Shown here piece by piece: positions 1-13,282 of a DNA stretch of 64,000 nt. Positions within the stretch are counted from its first letter, which is position 1. Every line of letters begins with the position of its first letter. This stretch comes from Stratiolaelaps scimitus (Eukaryota; Arthropoda; Arachnida; Mesostigmata; Laelapidae). The position numbers and the translations under genes are program-made. The stretch lies in NCBI GenBank assembly GCA_019614645.1, contig JABWDB010000006.1, forward strand, positions 2,356,001 through 2,420,000, in the 5' to 3' direction. The notes beneath the pieces are model-generated. The model did no database searches and was not told the DNA's origin. It saw only the letters and a list, made by a program, of their open reading frames with translations.

Positions 1-837
1 TGGTGTAGTCCTTGCCAATGCCTGGCCTCCGATTATATATGAATAGGATACAAAGAAAAACGAAGAAGCATGTCCTACACTATCCAGCTGCCGCAACAAA
101 GCTGCCTGACATTGACACGACATACGGGACATACATGACTCGCTGCTCCCCCTTCGGCCACGTGTGCGGCTGAAGCGAGCAGCGGGCTGACACCAGCGCT
201 CAAAACCACGAAATGCTGCTGTTCCTGCGATATCCTCACACGCCTGCAAGATACGTATCCACTGTGGCTGGTACCTTCTCGAGTCTAATTAGTCGTTGGG
301 AGACAAGGAAATGTGGGTTTTTCCCCTCAACATTTGTCTTAGTGAATGCGGCCACACGGGTAGGTGTCTCCTGATGGGGCGAACAACTTGGGACTGTTCA
401 GCCGCCAACGAAAAAAAAAAAACTTTTTAGACGGGAAACTAGTTGTGCATTTTTGCCACAGGGACTTCATAGTCGAATAGAAGACATGTTGCTGCCGGCG
501 ACCGAATGTCACATTGCTCTGAGCTGACAAGCGGTGAATAAAAATTCATAAGCCCATACGAGACATACAAATACCTATAAAACCATATATAATCATCTAC
601 TATGTTACCCGTGTTGGTAATGGATAACGTCGGCATTTTCATACAAGTGTACTGTATCAATAGCCTATGAGTGTGTGTCGTCTAGTCACGTTAAAACACC
701 GGCCGTCTGGTCATAACGAACCGATATATTTATAGGACAACACAACCCGCTCTGGTTTTGATCGGAACACGAGTCTCCTGAGTTTAGACACCCATCATCC
801 CTAGAAAGGCCTAAAAAATCGAGTCATCAACGACCCA

Positions 838-890
838 ATATATATATAATATATATATATATATTGAGAGAGAGAGAGAGAGAGGGAGAG
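838..890. repeat. Compound TA/GA microsatellite
   Basis: An interrupted (TA)n run is followed directly by (GA)n. The same TA-next-to-GA/CT arrangement recurs at 32.59 and 50.35 kb. Confidence 0.9.
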
Positions 891-2798
891 ATATCACCGT
901 ACAATAAATACAGCTATACGCCACGAGGGTTGGAAGGGAAGACTTTATATCAATAGTGAACAACAGCAGTGTGTGTGCCCTTTTTCCTCTATTTTGATCG
1001 TTGCAACCTTTAATTTGCGCGCTGTTGAGTGTCAACTCCTTCCAGCGTTTCGCGACCGAGTTCACGATCGTCTTTCATCTACTAGACTCGGAGGGTGTCA
1101 AATGTCCCTCTGCTATAGCAGGGATGGCCCGCGTTATCTTGAAAACAAAAACTGCCCAACAATATATGTCGTTCGGCTCGTATGTTCCAGCATGACAGGT
1201 ATCCACCGGGCTAGATTGATTATTTCTCAACTGTATCAGTATTCGCAAGCGATTCCTTTTCGCGACAGCACCGACAAGTAATAGGGAGATAGACAGCTAG
1301 ATGGATCCATTGAACGAGAAGGGATAGTTGCTTTGTACGAGAAAGCGACAACTACTTCACACAAATAGAAGAATAACCTAGTCCATCTGGTCGCCTGTTG
1401 CTCTACGGCAAACGCTGCCTGTCACTGAATCATCCGTAAAGCGATAACGAGTATTTTTTGGAAAATGCCCAGGCGCAATTCCATTGTTTTTACTTTCTTT
1501 TCGGTAGCAATCAACTTCACAACTACGGATCACAGTAATGCTGTGGTTATGGGCCGCCTCATAGATCCACCCAGGCTTCGTTAGCTATTATATTGTCGCC
1601 ATTAGTACGCTCCCTCTGTCGGGTACGAACCACAACGTAAAGTCAACAGGTGAATGCTCAATTTGTACGATCGGCAAATCGTCGGGTTATGTGTTTCCGA
1701 CCAACGGACATTGCCATCGTTGTTCTGCCTCTGCTCTGCATTCGGGACAGGTTTTTTCCGATAATTCGTATCGTAGTTCCATTCTGCCGGGGATTAGCTG
1801 CTCCCCTCAATGTTTATATAGCGTTATATCACATTGTGTTCGCATGTTGTATTGCTTTAATTATTTCTGACCCTGGAGGTGTTATTATTAGCTGAAATTG
1901 TTGTATATATACAGATTTACTACAAGAGCGTCCCATCAATTAACTCAGCTGGACTCAGCTGGATTGTATTTTTCCCGGCGCTACGGCTCTATTTTATATT
2001 ATTTTATTATTTTTAACATATATTTATAATTTATATAATTTACTATCTAATTATTAGTATTATTATTGTACAAATTTACAACACATAATTATTGACATGA
2101 TTATGTCGAATACCAGGGCTGGTGTAAATGTTGTGCCTAAGGTTGCTGCCAAGAAAAAACACGTGAACGACCTGTTTCCCTGGAGAATTTCCCGAACATT
2201 GCGGGAATGACTTATCTTGTAACACTTACAACGTATATTGTTCACAACACTGTACCCAGCTAACGACACTATTTTTACCTTTGAATAATGTGTTTGTATG
2301 GTATTGTAATCAGTTAATAATGCCCGATGTGTTCGCGTGATAATGCACCAATAATGACGTGCTATTGATGCTTATATATTGGAGTATATTCAAATCATTT
2401 TATTTTACGATTCGGATTAGGCTGTCGGCCGCTCCATTTGCCAACGGCATCTACGACACTGGCACGGTAAGTCTGTTCTGTCAAGGGCAGGCTCCGACGC
2501 ATGTCACAATGACATGGGCAATTTGTGGTTGTTTAGCGTATACACGGCGCGGTGGAAAGCTTGGCTTTAAGACATCTGACGCAGTAGAACTTTTGTCACC
2601 TGCAAACTGGGAACTTTAAAGATCCGAACACCTCAACAGTGTGAAAAATCGCTGATAAGATCAGATGGACAGCTAGAATCTAGCAGTAAGGGCCGATGCA
2701 ATCTGAGAATGTGAATGCCTCCTCAGACAATTGACTACTTCGGCATTTTTATTTAAGAATGAAGGGCTGCGATTTAACCTAGATGGTCGTGCAGGATG

Positions 2799-2824
2799 TA
2801 TATATAATATATATATATATATAT
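2799..2824. repeat. TA microsatellite
   Basis: An interrupted (TA)n run of about 26 bp, followed by T- and G-rich sequence. Short open frames across it are an artefact of the repeat. Confidence 0.85.
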
Positions 2825-3030
2825 GTTTTTTTTGGAGGGGGGAAATGCGTTATGCACGAGCGGTTTCCACCTTACTGTGGGCCGCACAGTGTGGGACTCA
2901 CCATTTGGTGGTAGATGTTGAGTGGTGCTACCCACTAAAACCCCAGGTTTTCCGTACCTGGAAAACCTTTAAAAGCCTCCCCTCCACCACTTCACCACTG
3001 TAGTCCATATATATAACGACTGATATTAGT

Positions 3031-3190
3031 AAAAGTAAGGTAAAGGTAAAGCTTTATTGGCTTATTAAAGGAGCTGCAATCTTTCAATGCTTAAGCTCTC
3101 TTATATATCATCACGCAGCGGTTCTCGAACCTGCGGCGTTTGGCTTCCGATGGCCAGAGACTTAACAGTCCAAGCCACCGCGCTGACTGG
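3031..3190 (-). repeat. tRNA-derived SINE-like element (copy 1)
   Basis: Read on the minus strand, a tRNA-like head is visible. It has a degenerate A box around 3,155-3,180 (TGGCTTGGACTGTTAAG, resembling a Leu/Ser-type A box) and a B box at 3,121-3,134 (GCAGGTTCGAGAAC). An unrelated body of about 70 bp follows, containing CTCCTTTAATAAGCC and AATAAAGC. The end is a short tandem tail of TACCTTT-like units. The body and tail match a second copy at 34,868-34,943 on the plus strand, which shows this is a dispersed repeat and not a tRNA gene. Known biology: SINEs with pol III boxes move with the help of LINE enzymes. The family name is unknown to me. Confidence 0.65.
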
Positions 3191-3900
3191 TGTAGTATCT
3201 CGGTCTTCAAATGAAGTTGATTTCGTATCAGGAAGAAATAGCACATAAATACGATAACGTCCTTCTATTGCTTGCTCTCATACGATTACAGTCGTATCTC
3301 CTCCATTGATCTTATGCAATTCACCAGTCTGTCTTCCTGCCGTATCTATCACACTTGATAAAAATGGCATGCTTCCCACCCTGAACGGTTACGTTATATA
3401 CGTGTACAGCAGAGAGAAAGTGCCCACGAATGCCATCCGGACACTTTAAGTAACCTGAAGATCAAACCGTGCGCAATTCTCCCATGTTGAGTTTCCAAGC
3501 AACGTAACGATGGGAGCCTTGCGGGCAACCCTGCTTAAGCTACTTTACTCAAACTCGTTGTTTGACCTGACAATTTGGCAGCAGATTGGACACACTGTAA
3601 ATACGCGCTTTCTTCGGTGACGTATTCATTCGACGGCGCATCGTTATCGTGCGCCGCGTCGTGTCTGTTTACGTCTTTATAACGCATGCAGCCTTTATGA
3701 ATTCTATTTCTGTATGTACGAACGTTTGTTGCATTCGACGTAGGAGTTACTTGAGAGACTTCTTTACCTTCGTTGAAGTAAAATATCGTACTGGGATGAA
3801 AACAACTAAACAAATAAAAGAATAAAATGAAAATGTTCGTTTCGCCCAGAAGTTTGTTAGGCGAACGAAAACTGACCGACCAGCGAGCATTAGTGGACAA

Positions 3901-3971
3901 GGAAGTATTTCAATACTTCCTATGATCATTTACGTTCATCAGTGACTTTTTAGATATTCTAAAAAAGTCAC
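3901..3971. repeat. Two adjacent small inverted repeats
   Basis: 3,901-3,920 is a 9-bp perfect inverted repeat (GGAAGTATT, 2-nt spacer). 3,942-3,971 is a 13/14-bp inverted repeat (GTGACTTTTTAGA) with one bulged A and a 3-nt loop. No coding content. Confidence 0.75.
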
Positions 3972-4102
3972 GTTAACTTCGTTGGCTTAAAATCTTTGCC
4001 AAGAATAGAACATGTCGTAAAGCTTCTGATTGGCACCTTTGCAAAGTGAGTCGATCACATTTGATCTATGAGCTAAGCAGTGACAATTCACTGAATTCAA
4101 GT

Positions 4103-4133
<31 letters not shown>

Positions 4134-4147
4134 ATATATATATATAT
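4103..4147. repeat. TA microsatellite
   Basis: About 45 bp of (TA)n with one C interruption, a few hundred bases before the transposase remnant. Confidence 0.9.
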
Positions 4148-4413
4148 TAGCTGTTTTGCCTTCCGATATAGCGCTGTTTGAGTGTACAAAATTTGTATGT
4201 CGGTAAACCCCTGCTCATTTGCTTCTCAAAGCAATTCGTAGCGTACACGCATATCCCTTAGTCTTCTGAGGATGTTGTTGCGGTATTTATGTAGTATCTT
4301 CATAAAAAGTAACCCAGTTTGCCTACAAAACACCAAGCCCTGTCGCCGAAAACTTCGTTTGCAGCCGTATTTGTTCTACGTCACTTCCAAATGTTGACGG
4401 TTGTCCGGGAGCA

Positions 4414-5101
4414 TTGTTGGATATGAAAGTGAGCCTCGTCCACGAGGAGGTGCGGAAATGGTGTGCGAAATTTAAGGAAGGAGTGACTAGCTGCCTAAGT
4501 GTACCTGGAATTGATCGGAGCAATGCCCAAGAACGACAGCAAGCAGTGGACAAGTTCTCAGTTTTCAAGGCATTGGTCCCTGCGCTCTTCTGTGAGACAC
4601 ACAGAATGTCGTACTCTATGGCATCGTCAACGACGATGGTTGCATGAGGAAGATCCTGGGGCCAAATGGGGGCCCTCGCAAATTAGCAGACGGAACAGAA
4701 ATGTTGGCGCGTTTTTTTATTCTGACCTATCCTCACGCTATAATTCTAATACAGCAGATCCTCTGAGACGTGCTCTCACGATTGATGAGCCATGGGTCGC
4801 ATGCAGCCCTACAGGAACCAGCGTCACCAAAAATGTATACCCAAGTGAAACAATTGAACCGGAGGCGTGTGAACAGATTCACAGGGACAAGCGGATGTTG
4901 ATTATGGCTATGGATTTCAACGGAATTGCCTTCGATCCTCTCACAATTCCGAAAAGTTCAGTCACCATAGAGGTGTATAAAAACCTTTTGACAGGTGAAT
5001 ACGCGGCTTGCCGTAAAGAAGTGTATGCGTGCGTGACGTCTCCAAGACAATGCCCATCTGCACAAGCTGTAGTCGAGGAGTTTTTGGCGGTGAGCGAATA
5101 A
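4414..5101 (+). pseudogene. Decayed mariner/Tc1-like transposase
   Basis: Fragments of an IS630/Tc1/mariner-type transposase are spread over different reading frames. At 4,414 a stretch with EEVRKWCAKFKEG resembles the second helix-turn-helix region of mariner proteins. A second frame near 4,610-4,690 has a NDDGCMRKI-like piece. The frame that ends at 5,101 carries the LTIDEPWV motif holding the first catalytic Asp, then a MAMDFNGIAFDPLTIP block, and near its end PSAQAVVEEFL. At the place where the family has the second catalytic Asp (HDNA-type motif) this copy reads TSPRQCP, so that Asp is gone. The third Asp region is absent. At least one frameshift separates the parts. I did not find clear terminal inverted repeats. 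It is a dead copy; the subfamily cannot be told by eye. Confidence 0.75.
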
Positions 5102-8100
5102 AATTATGGTGTTCTGCTGTTTTAACTAATGGAAGAGGAGACTGAAACCTTCATCGAAATTAGAACGAGTTCGAGCAAGTACTCATAGAGATAGCATATA
5201 ACCTCTCACGCGAAGGTTATTTGAAGGGTGTGCAACTATAAATGCCTTTGAAGGGCTTGCAGCAATAAATTCTCGGGGATCATATTTGTAATACACAAAA
5301 TATAATATCTTTCAATAATATGACTAGGTAGCTTTTTATTTACAAATATAGTACGGGTGCCTGACTTGAATCAACCTGATTAAATACAATACGATACAAA
5401 TTCACGTTTATTATAAAAACCAAAAGGGACACGGTAACATACAGAACAGTCAGCTGACTGCAGGTGATTATTATAAAGCCTCTTTAATCAATTATAAAGG
5501 TGGGCGACAATTGTATTGGGATTATTATTATATAAAACCGATAAACATAGTTATTGTTTTTCTATTATTATTATTATTCTAAACATTCTGCGATAAACGA
5601 TAGGCATGATTTTTTTCCTATTGTGTTCACCAGCTTCTTCCTCTGCGCCGCTGAGGGATAACATTTTCCTCAAGCCGGAGCTGTCATATGTTTCCAAGGG
5701 ATAGATTCCAGTTGTTCTCGTCGCAATTTCAGAGAATTCTGTATGTATTCTCAAAATGAAATGTATTCCACCACCGTATGCGACGCTTCCCTAAACAGAA
5801 ACCTTCGAAGGCTATGTGGCATCTTTCGATGTTGGCTGTTAAGCCGACATCATCAGCGCCTTGTGCCGAGTCGTCCTTTACTACGGAGCCCGTTAGGCAG
5901 GTCTGAGTTAGCGCAGAGCTGATATATATATCATCGACCATTTTTGAGAATTTTCTTATTCTGTTTCTGCACTTCGTGCATACGGACATCGCAACAGAGG
6001 TTATCATATCGCCAATACACAGACTGTTCCTCACACTTTAGAGCTTATTACTATTATATATAACAATATTATATTGGGAGACAAATGAGCCGTCTGCTAA
6101 TATTATAACCCTGATCACATGACGGGACAATTGGTCATGTATATGAGTTTATGTTATTCCTAGTGTTGTGTGCTCGAGTACTGTTCCAATCGTTAGGAAT
6201 GTTGTCGGGGTCTAATGCTGTTTGACCAGTTAACATTTGTAGTCACAAAACGCTTGTGGGCCCACGATTTCAAAATCAGTTTCGAGGATGGAGCCCATGA
6301 TGGTATGTTTTCTATAATACACTAGCCGCTCCCTTCAACAGCAGGTTGTTCGTCGCTGCTGGAATTCTGATACCGTATGGCGGTATTAATGTTTCCTAAT
6401 GTCGAGCCTATGCAAACGTGTCACTCGAACTGCGTCACACTATAGTTTAAATGCTAGAGTTTGGCTCAAATGCTTACATATAATACATAGACCAACTGTT
6501 AAGGAAGAAGGTCAAGTTGCGCTTTCTTGTGAAATTTTCATTTTACGAAACTCACCAAGTTGATTGGACAGCGCCTTTTAACTGACGGCTCGTTCCGTGA
6601 CGTTATCATTCGCAACTGTAACTTTCAGGGTAACATTAAGTTCCACTCGTACGAGAAGTTTCTGGCCGTCCCTACTCAAGCATTCATTATGCCTTCTGGT
6701 ATTCTTCTACAAAATACAATATTTTCCTCGACGAGTATGATACAGACAAGTTGGGTCGTCTGTTGGCGCAAAATGAAGCTATTTCGTCCTGGCCGCCATT
6801 CGGGTAAACACCGCGGGCGACAGCGTCCACTCTTTTCTGCCACGAACAATTAGAGCAAAGAGAGGCAGACTGCTATGCTACGGCGGACAACGGAATGACA
6901 CCTTTGAGGTCGAGAAACGTCGCTTTAATACAGCCAGTAGCAATGTAGAGACCAGGGGCAACCTTTCCGCCTTTAGCGTCGTAAGTTTCTCCTACGCGTG
7001 AATTTTTGTCGGTAACAAACGCAGCTGTAAGTGTCCTAGGAAAAAGGTTGAAAGTCGGCGGCATTCGGCAGGCAGACAGGCTGGCTCGCTGGCTGCTCAG
7101 GTTGTCGTGATTTGTGACTATTTCGTTGATCTTATATAACACTACCATGACTGTGTATTGTGCAAAAGGGGTCACAATGTGCGAAAACGGATGTGTTGCT
7201 TCGTTCTGAGTGCTCTCCTCCATTGATCATAGGACCGACACAGGGTTTTTCTAGGGGGTCATGTGTAGGACAGAAGGGGCTTGTGTAGATATTGCAAGCA
7301 TATGTGCGTCACGTCGAATCTCAGCTGAACCAGCTGGTCCGCGAACAAACATGTTTATTCTTAGAAGTGTACATGGCTTGTTTACACTGAGCTAACCCCC
7401 CCCCCACACACACACACGTTTTACTGTTTCCTGATCATATAACACTACCAATGTGGCAGCACAAAGCGAATGCGAACAATCATAGTATCCTCTACAAAGC
7501 GGGGCTGTCGAGCGTCGGTGACATGTGTCGCGAACGGCTCCCATGGAGGCCCTCAGCTCAATTTACCAATCGGCATAGCTGTGCTACCATGTTGCTGCAT
7601 ACGTATATCGTTGCTAGCTTCGTCAAGCTTTGCCTCATTCGATACGGCCAGAAATGTATACTCTTAGTAGTATATTCGCAATCAATTCGTTTGGTTCCTA
7701 CCTCTGAACAAATGGAGCGTGTCCACAAACATCGGAATCACAATCTCAGCCGTACACTCAACCACAATGATATGTTAACCTGGACGAATAACTGGTCTAC
7801 CTGCACGGGATGATCCCATTGCGGCAGATGCAGCTGCCGTCAATTTGGCTCGTCAATTTACCGGCTAATCCTGATGAGGGGACACTCCCGTGGGCCAATA
7901 ATAATAATGATTCTATATATAATATGCATTTGGCCTCATTTGGTGTTTTGATTGGCGTATTCTGTTTGGCAGAAGTTATTATCTGAATGTCCGGTGTGGT
8001 TGCGGTTAATGTGTGAGCATGCATTGTTGAAATAGCATGCACAATGTTAGCATTGTGAAGAGCGTCAAACGTTTAGACATTTCTTGTCACTTAGCCTCAT

Positions 8101-8846
8101 GCAATATATCTGAGGAAATAAAGTACACACACGCCCATACATATACATATATATATATATATATACTTATGCTGGGGAACTATACCGTTAGATGGCTCAG
8201 TCTAACTCGTTTAGGTGATTCATCATCACAGGCGGCGCTGGCATGGAACGACGACAAATGAAATTTTTATTTTTTTGTCTGAACGCCGTATTTTGAATCT
8301 TATTAGACTAATTGTCTGCGACGTCACTACTGTATTGTTCTCTGGAAGATCATATTCAGCATTGCTGAGCATACTTCTCTGTAGAGGCCCCTTGAAGATG
8401 CGAGTGACAAATCCAAGATCTCTTAAGGAAACGATGATAATGACGAAGTCATCTAGCTTGTTTCGTTGCTCGACAGTGAGCGACCTGTGCTCGTCTTTCT
8501 TCAGCTCGACATGCTCCAGATGCCGCTGACATTTTGAAGTTTGGTTTGCACGCCGAGACAGAACCGAATTGGCAAAGAAGTTGTCCCGGGCAACTCATCT
8601 CTTGACATTCTACTTTCGCCCGTCTTTCAGCGGCCTTTAGCTGCTTGCTGTGACGCGGCGGCCGAGAGTCATGAAACTTTTTACGATTGCAGGCGTCTCT
8701 ACGCCCTTTAACGGGCTTATCTTTTACCTTCGTTTGTGTCACCAGGTGATACAGGAGAGTTCTGACCTTGATTCGTTTCAATGTTTTAAGGCCCACGTGT
8801 ATTAACCCCCGTCAACCATGAGGACATCTTGCAAGCGAGCTCAATT

Positions 8847-8972
<126 letters not shown>

Positions 8973-11900
8973 GTATGGTTTGTTTTTTATGTTTTTAGCC
9001 GACCGACGATCCCGGAAACTGCCCTAACGATTTTGATTATATTTCCTGTGCAATCCTGACTTGACGACGAGACAAGATAGTAAAAACTATACGTCTGGGA
9101 AAAAGCAGATAATTGTGTGAAAATCTTCCCATGAAATGTTGTGAATGGCGGAAAGTGAATTTTTCGGAGTCGTTAGTTCGATAGAGAAGTTTTATAAAAT
9201 ATTCAAATTCAAAGCGTGCTGCTCAGAGCTCGAAACAATAGATAGAACTTTTGGATTATTGAAGACCAATCTCTACGACGGGGTCGGACACTGCGTTTTT
9301 ACGACAACGGTTGAAAATTTTATTGTAGAAATAAGGTGAATTTATTAAATTTAGAGAAAAAAAAACAACACGTATTTGTTCGACTTTTATGGAAGTGGCG
9401 TAAGATTTATTTTTGCATATATTTGAAATGGAGGTAAGCTTTAGCTTGAGATGTCAATGGGATGCCCGCAATGGCGTGACGGTGTAGCTTCGTCAAGGCA
9501 ATAGGTTAGCGGCGCTGCAGTGCGTCAATAGGGGTGACTGCAATTGGAGGATATAGTCGACGCAACCGAATGGGATAATTGTTGCAGTGGCACGACCGGA
9601 ACAAGGTATTGGAACAATTTGATCACAGAGATCGTTTAACCGCTACTAGATCACGGCATTACTAAAATAATTTGATCATTAATTATTAAGTTTATTTTAT
9701 TATAAAAGTCGGCGACGACTGTACCCGCTGAACGTGAAATACATAATTGGACAGTCTCGTTTATATATACTTAATAGGATATTTGAAAGAAGCAGCTTCC
9801 TCGTGCTGAGTTCATGAGCGTGCCCAAAATCGAAATTGAGATGGATTCGATAATTTGACGGGATAACGCCGGCTGACGGAACAACAGCACCAAGCAGTTA
9901 ACTATGCTGTGTGTTAACTTGAATAGGGAACAGAAGGACTAAATATACGATGATAATTGTGGGAATAAGTCATGGGAATGTCATTGAGCCCTGGGAATAA
10001 GTCATTTAGTATCCTCTCATTCTATTAAGAATATGTAGAGGTAGGTGTTCTTGAATGTATTTCACGTCCAGCGAGTACAATTCGTTTATTGTTATAATTG
10101 AATCGATTCACTATCCTAATACCACTCTCCAAACAGTAGGTATCAGCTTAGAAGGTCACTTAGCACTAACCGTGACCGCGGTTCTGAGTACAACGCAACG
10201 CTAGAAGCTAGCTACCCTTAAAACAATACGGTACTCTCCGTAGACGCGGCGAAATTTGTGGAAGTTTATTGGAACGCACCAGATCTAAAGAGTTAGAATT
10301 ACACGAAGCATCGCTCATTTATTTCAGCTAGGAAAGAGAAAGAAAGAGAGAGAGAGAGTCCTCACTATCTCTCTCTCTAACTCACTGCAGACAAGAACAG
10401 TGTTCACTGAACCCTTTGCGGTGAGGAGCGTACTGTGAATGTACCCCCTTTGTTTACAACAAGGACATCCAATTTGATTAGTTGATGCTCATTTTACGTA
10501 AACGCCGGTGATGCGCCAATAGACACTTTCATGGATGTGTTGCTCGCTTTGTTCGTTGGCGAAACTATCCTGTATTCTAGCGCTTAATTGACTCCAGAAG
10601 ACACTCCGCTGCGAGATCCCTCCGATAATAACGAGTTGGGGAAAACTGAGGAGATAACACCATGGGGATGTGACCAGCTCGAGAAGATTTTGCGATGCTC
10701 GTTGGCAAAACGAAGGAATTGTAGAAGAGTATTGAGGTGTCAGAGCAGCATTTGAATAGTCCCACGAGCAGGGCATCAACATCAGCACCTCGCACAATGA
10801 TCTAGCCATAACTATTTCGCAGACTTGTTGAAATTGTGTGTCAAAATTGAGGCCTCAGCCCGTCAGAGGCGATCGTCAGACAACAATGACAATGGAGAGA
10901 TGAGATAATGCTTTCATTTTGAGAAGTTCTGTAAATTCGAAATTGTAGTCGATAACACTCAGGGATTAGTCGAAGAACGACTGACCAGCACGGAATGAAT
11001 GTGTTCGTCTGAATTATCTGAAAAAATTGCACCTGCAACATCTGGATACGCCCTGGTACGAAACTCGCGATCCAACCCGCAGCAGACATTTATAGAACTG
11101 TCGCGAATTTTGCCGAAATGTAAAATGTCACCCCCCCCCGGACTGTAGCCGTTCGGTCCGGCGAGCCGAGCGGCCAAAGAAATTGTCGATGCTCCCCCGA
11201 TTACAGATTCGCAACGATAGTACACGCACTGTCAGCTTTACGAGTTGTCATTTCAATATTCGCTGATCCGTAAATGATCGTTAGCATCTTGAAAGTAAAC
11301 AGTACGTTTGAAGCATACAAGCGTCATTGCTGCTAAAAAGTCACTGGCTAAATTGGTCATCAGGGAGCGCCGTTTTTCGTTTTTTTTTTTTGATCTACCT
11401 ATATATATATATATTATAGTTCTATAGTTTTCAATACTTTATTTCTCATACGTGTATCCAGCTAGGCGTACCTTGCCGCATAGGCATGCTACCATGGTCC
11501 AACGCAAGTTTGCACTCGTCCAGTGTGCCACCGGCTCGCAAGAATTCATAGAATTCTCGTTCCATTTATCATTTTCGGGGATCCACGGTACGCGGCGCTG
11601 CTGGGTCAAATCACATAGGGAAATGGAATGGGTCGATCTTTCGATCGGCTAATGGTGAAAAATCCGACGAACGATCGATCCGAGGTAAATCAATCCGTGC
11701 GAAACTCCGTGCGACAATCTCCTATTAACTGCGGCCACGAGGAAACTTGATCGTAGCTCCCGGCCAGATGCGGTCTTGTCTCTGCTCGTTCCGTTCGCTG
11801 CTGAAATGGCAATTGTTGTGTGCGTCACCGGGCGATTCGAGAACGATTGACGCCGCAAAGCACGTCATATCTTCTGCATAACATGAACCAGCAGCGCCGT

Positions 11901-12041
11901 TGAAAGTGAAGCCGGCGAATGTGTTAGAATATCGCTTATACTATCGGCCATTGGGCGAGCGGGCGGGCGGATATTACAGAACAAGCGTGAGGAAAACATC
12001 AATAATGCAACTATACAAGATATAAATGTTACATTTAAACA

Positions 12042-12042
<1 letters not shown>

Positions 12043-12072
<30 letters not shown>
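12043..12072. repeat. TA microsatellite
   Basis: About 30 bp of uninterrupted (TA)n. Confidence 0.9.
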
Positions 12073-13255
12073 GGGGCTGTGCACAAACCACAATAGGAAT
12101 TGGCTGGTACGTTTGGCTAGCAAAAAAAATTACATATCAAACGAATCCATTATATTCCTAGATTTATCATTTGTAAATAAATCAAAGCTTTTGACAACCT
12201 AGTGAACTGGAGGATAATCCAAATAAATGGGCGCTGTTTCTGTCCCAGTAAATGGTATCGTACAGTAGAATGGGTCCTGCCTCGCATTATAAAACATAGG
12301 GAATTTCGAGAGAAAGTCGTGTTTGTGTTTTTTTTTTTTTCAATTGCCTCGTAATATGCAAGGGACAACCTAGAATAAGCCTGAATACGTATATGTCCCC
12401 ACATAGGAACCCGTTAGGGACGATGGCAGCGTTTGAATGAAAACAACTGAAGTTGGCATCTCATAGCCCGTCCTACGATCCTTCAGCATGTAATATCACA
12501 TGTGCCTAACTCCCAATTGCAACCTATAACACATACTGAAAGTGTTGACAAAAGTAAATGCAAACGTTGATTAATACAACTGCAACTTTAACACCATGCT
12601 TAAGTTCTTTCATATGACAAGTAAAGATATCAACTTTACTTTGAACAGATGAGAACAAAACCAATGGCCCACTGTCCTGCCGCGCGCCTCAAAACGTATT
12701 TTCTTGTGGGGGGGAGAGTTAGGGAAAATGCGCAGAGGTGATCTTTTCTTTTCTGTTGAAAAGCTGCTGTCCGCTTAGTACCGTGACCTGGACTCTTGCG
12801 CTGTCGGCCTGCAGCACGGCGCTAATGTTAACCACACGGCGGTGATGCCACTGGAAGAGCTTCGCGGGGCGCGGGTACCTCGCCAAAATGTGTTGCTCTG
12901 TTTCTATCAATCGCGTCGTTTGTTCAAGCTTCATATCAGGGTTCACGATCTGCCGAGGCCAAGCGAGGCCTGGACAGGCGGCAGGCCGTGGCCAACGTAT
13001 GATGACTGGACACAGGGAGGTATCGATGCATCACTTGTCAACATCAACTCAGCATTAATTTCGGTCCACTCGAACGAAGTGGATCCGGCGGGCCGGCTGT
13101 CCGGCCGACGTAAATAGAGCATGCGTCATCGATCCCCATCGATCAAGTAAGGGCTTCAGTGGCGGTCGAGGCTCGGGTGTTCAGAGTTGGTCAGCGTCAC
13201 GCGACAATGTCCGGCTGTTCTACAACGACCAGGATCTTCGATTGAAAACCTTGAC

Positions 13256-13282
13256 AATAATAATAATAATAATAATAGTAAT
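13256..13282. repeat. AAT microsatellite
   Basis: About nine AAT units. Similar AAT/ATT arrays occur at 15,019, 27,897, 29,321 and 38,078. Confidence 0.9.

Larger units (their letters stand above)
1..4320. other. Non-coding stretch with microsatellites and one SINE
   Basis: I see no supported coding exon here. The open frames are short (at most about 120 codons), lie on both strands and show no recognisable motifs. The stretch holds TA tracts near 838, 2,799 and 4,103, a tRNA-derived SINE-like repeat near 3,031-3,190, and two small inverted repeats at 3,901-3,971. The rest is unremarkable AT-rich sequence. Confidence 0.6.

Noticed and set aside
8449..8796. 115-codon Lys/Arg/Cys-rich minus-strand frame
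   Set aside because: Moderately interesting composition, but no motif, no convincing start or splice sites, and no neighbour to support it.
9145..9339. 64-codon plus-strand frame starting MAESEFFGVV
   Set aside because: Short, no family resemblance, in AT-rich sequence where such frames arise by chance.
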